Shown in pieces: positions 62,478 to 64,000 of a DNA stretch of 64,000 nt. The notes under the pieces are model-generated. The model ran no database searches, was not told the origin of the DNA, and saw only the letters and a list, made by a program, of their open reading frames with translations. The position numbers and the translations under genes were made by a program. Source of the stretch: Chamaesiphon sp031376885. Lineage in GTDB: Bacteria; Cyanobacteriota; Cyanobacteriia; Cyanobacteriales; Chamaesiphonaceae. Where the stretch lies: assembly GCA_031376885.1 (NCBI GenBank), contig JANMEL010000286.1, positions 1 through 64,000 on the forward strand, read 5' to 3'. Each line of letters begins with the position of its first letter. The first letter of the stretch is position 1.

Positions 62478-62594
62478 TCGTTTAATCCCTCATAAGTTTT
62501 AGACTTTCATCATTCCATCAGGCGAATTTTGACTTTTTATGCAAATATCCTTCAATGAATAAGTTTAACATCCTTGATTTCAGAATATTTTTAG

Positions 62595-62960
62595 TTAAGA
62601 GGACTGTTCTGCCTCAATCCAGCCCTTAATTGTTTCCAAGGGCACACTAACAAATGGGTTGTTAGTAACGACTTTTATCAGTTCAATTCCACCTGACTTA
62701 GCAGCACTGATAAACCGCTGTTTAAATGTTGGATCGTCTTTCAATTTATGTTGAATTTCCATTTGCAAGACAATTTCTTTTTGATTTTGTTGAGCATTGG
62801 GATATTTTTTTGCTAACTGTTTAAGAATTTCTTCAATCTCGTCAGACACTTCTTTCGGATTGTTTGATTTGTTTTGATTCATAGTATTGATACTATTCTC
62901 TCCAGAACTGATAATGCCGTCTGCTCTACCATAAATATCGATAGATCTATCATTGTTCAT
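62595..62960 (-). CDS. small protein with N-terminal shared module and helical domain
   Basis: A 121-aa protein. Residues 2-26 (NNDRSIDIYGRADGIISSGE...) are a Gly-rich module shared with the C-terminus of the adjacent DUF6232 protein. A helical C-terminal domain follows (EVSDEIEEILKQLAKKYPNAQ, FKQRFISAAKSGGIELIKVV, PLETIKGWIEA), a domain I have seen in other cyanobacterial proteins next to similar glycine-rich modules. No enzymatic motif. It is the last gene of a three-gene run (pentapeptide, DUF6232, this). Confidence 0.6.
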   Translation of the reverse strand: MNNDRSIDIYGRADGIISSGENSINTMNQNKSNNPKEVSDEIEEILKQLAKKYPNAQQNQKEIVLQMEIQHKLKDDPTFKQRFISAAKSGGIELIKVVTNNPFVSVPLETIKGWIEAEQSS

Positions 62961-62980
62961 ATCAAAAATCTCCTTTTGTT

Positions 62981-63514
62981 TTATTGAATTTGAGTATTAT
63001 TACGAATGGTGTTGTGAGCATTTTCACCAGTAGAAATTGCTCCTGTTACTGCTCCATAGACATTAACTGTTCTATCATTCCAGTTTGCTATTATTGTACC
63101 TTCAATATCACCTTCCATTAATTTGTAGAAGGTATTTATAATTTCACCTAAAAATCTACGATCGCTACTCACGAAAGACGTTGAGCCACCGGAGTTAAGC
63201 TCTAAAATAAATCCATATTTCTGTAGTTGTGTAAAGTGTGAATAAAGTATCCAACCAGCTATCGCCAGAAACACGAATCCAATAAAGTTATTTTGACCTA
63301 CTGTAAGAAAAAAGAGGAAGCCAGCGATCGATCCAGCGACCAGCAATATCTGTAGCTTCTGTTTGGGAAGTTCACCGACTTTAAATCCAGTTATATTCCT
63401 AAGCTGATAAATACAATCGCCAAATCTCACTGTCTTATTTGAAAACTCTATAGATTTAGGGTTTTCAATGACTTGTTTGTTATCATCTTGCTGGATCAGG
63501 TTATTAAGTATCAT
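62981..63514 (-). CDS. DUF6232-like membrane protein with C-terminal shared module
   Basis: A 177-aa protein with an N-terminal DUF6232-like strand region (NKTVRFGDCIYQLRNITGF), two membrane helices (residues ~75-95 and ~98-115: LLVAGSIAGFLFFLTVG and NFIGFVFLAIAGWILYS) and a soluble C-terminus. Its last ~33 residues (DRTVNVYGAVTGAISTGE...) match the N-terminal module of the next protein. The two genes are 20 bases apart, so they are probably translated together. Confidence 0.7.
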   Translation of the reverse strand: MILNNLIQQDDNKQVIENPKSIEFSNKTVRFGDCIYQLRNITGFKVGELPKQKLQILLVAGSIAGFLFFLTVGQNNFIGFVFLAIAGWILYSHFTQLQKYGFILELNSGGSTSFVSSDRRFLGEIINTFYKLMEGDIEGTIIANWNDRTVNVYGAVTGAISTGENAHNTIRNNTQIQ

Positions 63515-63559
63515 TTATAGACTCTCGTGTATTTTTGATAATTTAAAGTAACTAAGTAA

Positions 63560-64000
63560 TTATTCTCCCTTAATTTTAGCTAGCCGCCCTGTTTTATCTA
63601 TTGCCCGATCCCAATTACGAGCTTGTCGTATTTGTTCGGGAGTAAAATTAGCTCCAGTCAAGTCAGCCCCTGATAAGTCTGCATCCTTTAAAACAGCCGT
63701 AAAGAGATCTGCTTTTTGCAATTGTGCCCCAACTAAAACTACGCCTCTTAAACTTGCCCCTCTCAAGTAAGTTCCCCTCAAATACGATCCTTTAAGATTC
63801 GCGTTAGTTAAAACTGCGTTAGTTAAATCGCTATGACTAAGATCTACTCCAGGGAATTGTGCTTGCTCTAAATCGGTGCCAATTAAATTAACTTTCTTTA
63901 GATCGATAATTGTCTGGTGTTCAGTTCCGTTGACACCTTTTCTGTCACGATCGAGCTTTCGCTCTTTGAGAACCTTTAGAGCCGTTGCGATATATTCTGG
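63560..64000 (-). CDS. pentapeptide-repeat protein (5' end outside window)
   Basis: The frame is open from 63560 to the window edge, so the start is beyond 64000. Visible: a charged N-terminal part (ATALKVLKERKLDRDRKGV), then A(D/N)LxxA pentapeptides (TNAVLTNANLKGSYLRG, ADLFTAVLKDADLSGADLTGANF) and a basic end (QARNWDRAIDKTGRLAKIKGE). Pentapeptide repeats form a right-handed quadrilateral beta-helix; some bind DNA gyrase or the membrane, but most cyanobacterial ones are uncharacterised. It is the first gene of the DUF6232 cluster and 46 bases upstream of it. Confidence 0.85.
   Translation of the reverse strand, partial: PEYIATALKVLKERKLDRDRKGVNGTEHQTIIDLKKVNLIGTDLEQAQFPGVDLSHSDLTNAVLTNANLKGSYLRGTYLRGASLRGVVLVGAQLQKADLFTAVLKDADLSGADLTGANFTPEQIRQARNWDRAIDKTGRLAKIKGE

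Overview
The window is a chromosomal segment of a cyanobacterium. It carries chlorophyll and haem genes (Mg-protoporphyrin IX methyltransferase ChlM, HemJ), plastid-type conserved proteins (Ycf49-like DUF2499, Ycf20-like DUF565), a thylakoid thioredoxin-like protein, an rbp-rpsU pair, XisH/XisI, Uma2 nucleases and CHAT proteins. CGATCG/GCGATCGC (HIP1-like) palindromes are very dense. The style (many GATCGATCG runs, many mini-repeats) recalls unicellular or Chamaesiphon-type genomes, but the genus is only a guess.

Layout. 0-13.8 kb is mostly core: a DUF2499 protein, an MnmC-like methyltransferase, dxs, a pentapeptide membrane protein, chlM, obg, anmK, a decayed insertion element, a Ser/Thr kinase, and rbp-rpsU. 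13.9-21 kb holds leuD and leuC, separated by a Rid protein, a secreted protein, a Uma2 nuclease and a GrpB protein; then a DUF433/PIN-like toxin-antitoxin pair, two methyltransferases and an ankyrin protein. 21.7-29 kb is an accessory, rearranged region: a HAD hydrolase gene broken by mini-repeat insertions, an extra HAD fragment, two icd fragments flanking an intact monomeric isocitrate dehydrogenase gene, an aspartic-protease pair, a MazF module, an orphan MafI immunity gene, xisHI and a truncated HigA-like antitoxin. 29-51 kb is again largely core: DUF3685, Ycf20-like, UPF0182, an Na+/H+ antiporter, KtrB/KtrA potassium uptake, glmU, an MFS transporter, a lone sugar-ABC permease, truB and several conserved cyanobacterial proteins. 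51-53.5 kb has a PaiB-like protein, hemJ and an outer-membrane-type protein. 53.8-61.2 kb is a two-partner-secretion locus (TpsA exoprotein, TpsB transporter) followed by a secreted CHAT protease. The right edge has a MazF module and a cluster of a pentapeptide-repeat protein, a DUF6232 membrane protein and a small helical protein.

The most striking feature is a family of very small (21-28 nt, one about 38) palindromic mini-repeats, at least twelve copies, nearly all sitting between GAT and CG (or CG and ATC on the other strand). Removing a copy regenerates GATCG and, in coding sequence, restores a sensible protein. One insertion frameshifts a HAD gene, one adds eight codons to it, and two add eight codons each to the DUF3685 gene. 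Larger repeats also occur: a 123-bp MITE-like element with near-perfect terminal inverted repeats and GGGGATA-type heptads, a 43-46-bp palindrome inside obg and before ktrA, and a 257-bp tandem array.

The best candidates for an undescribed functional system are the right-edge cluster, where two adjacent genes share a ~25-residue glycine-rich module (C-terminal in the membrane protein, N-terminal in the helical protein), and the TpsA-TpsB-CHAT locus.
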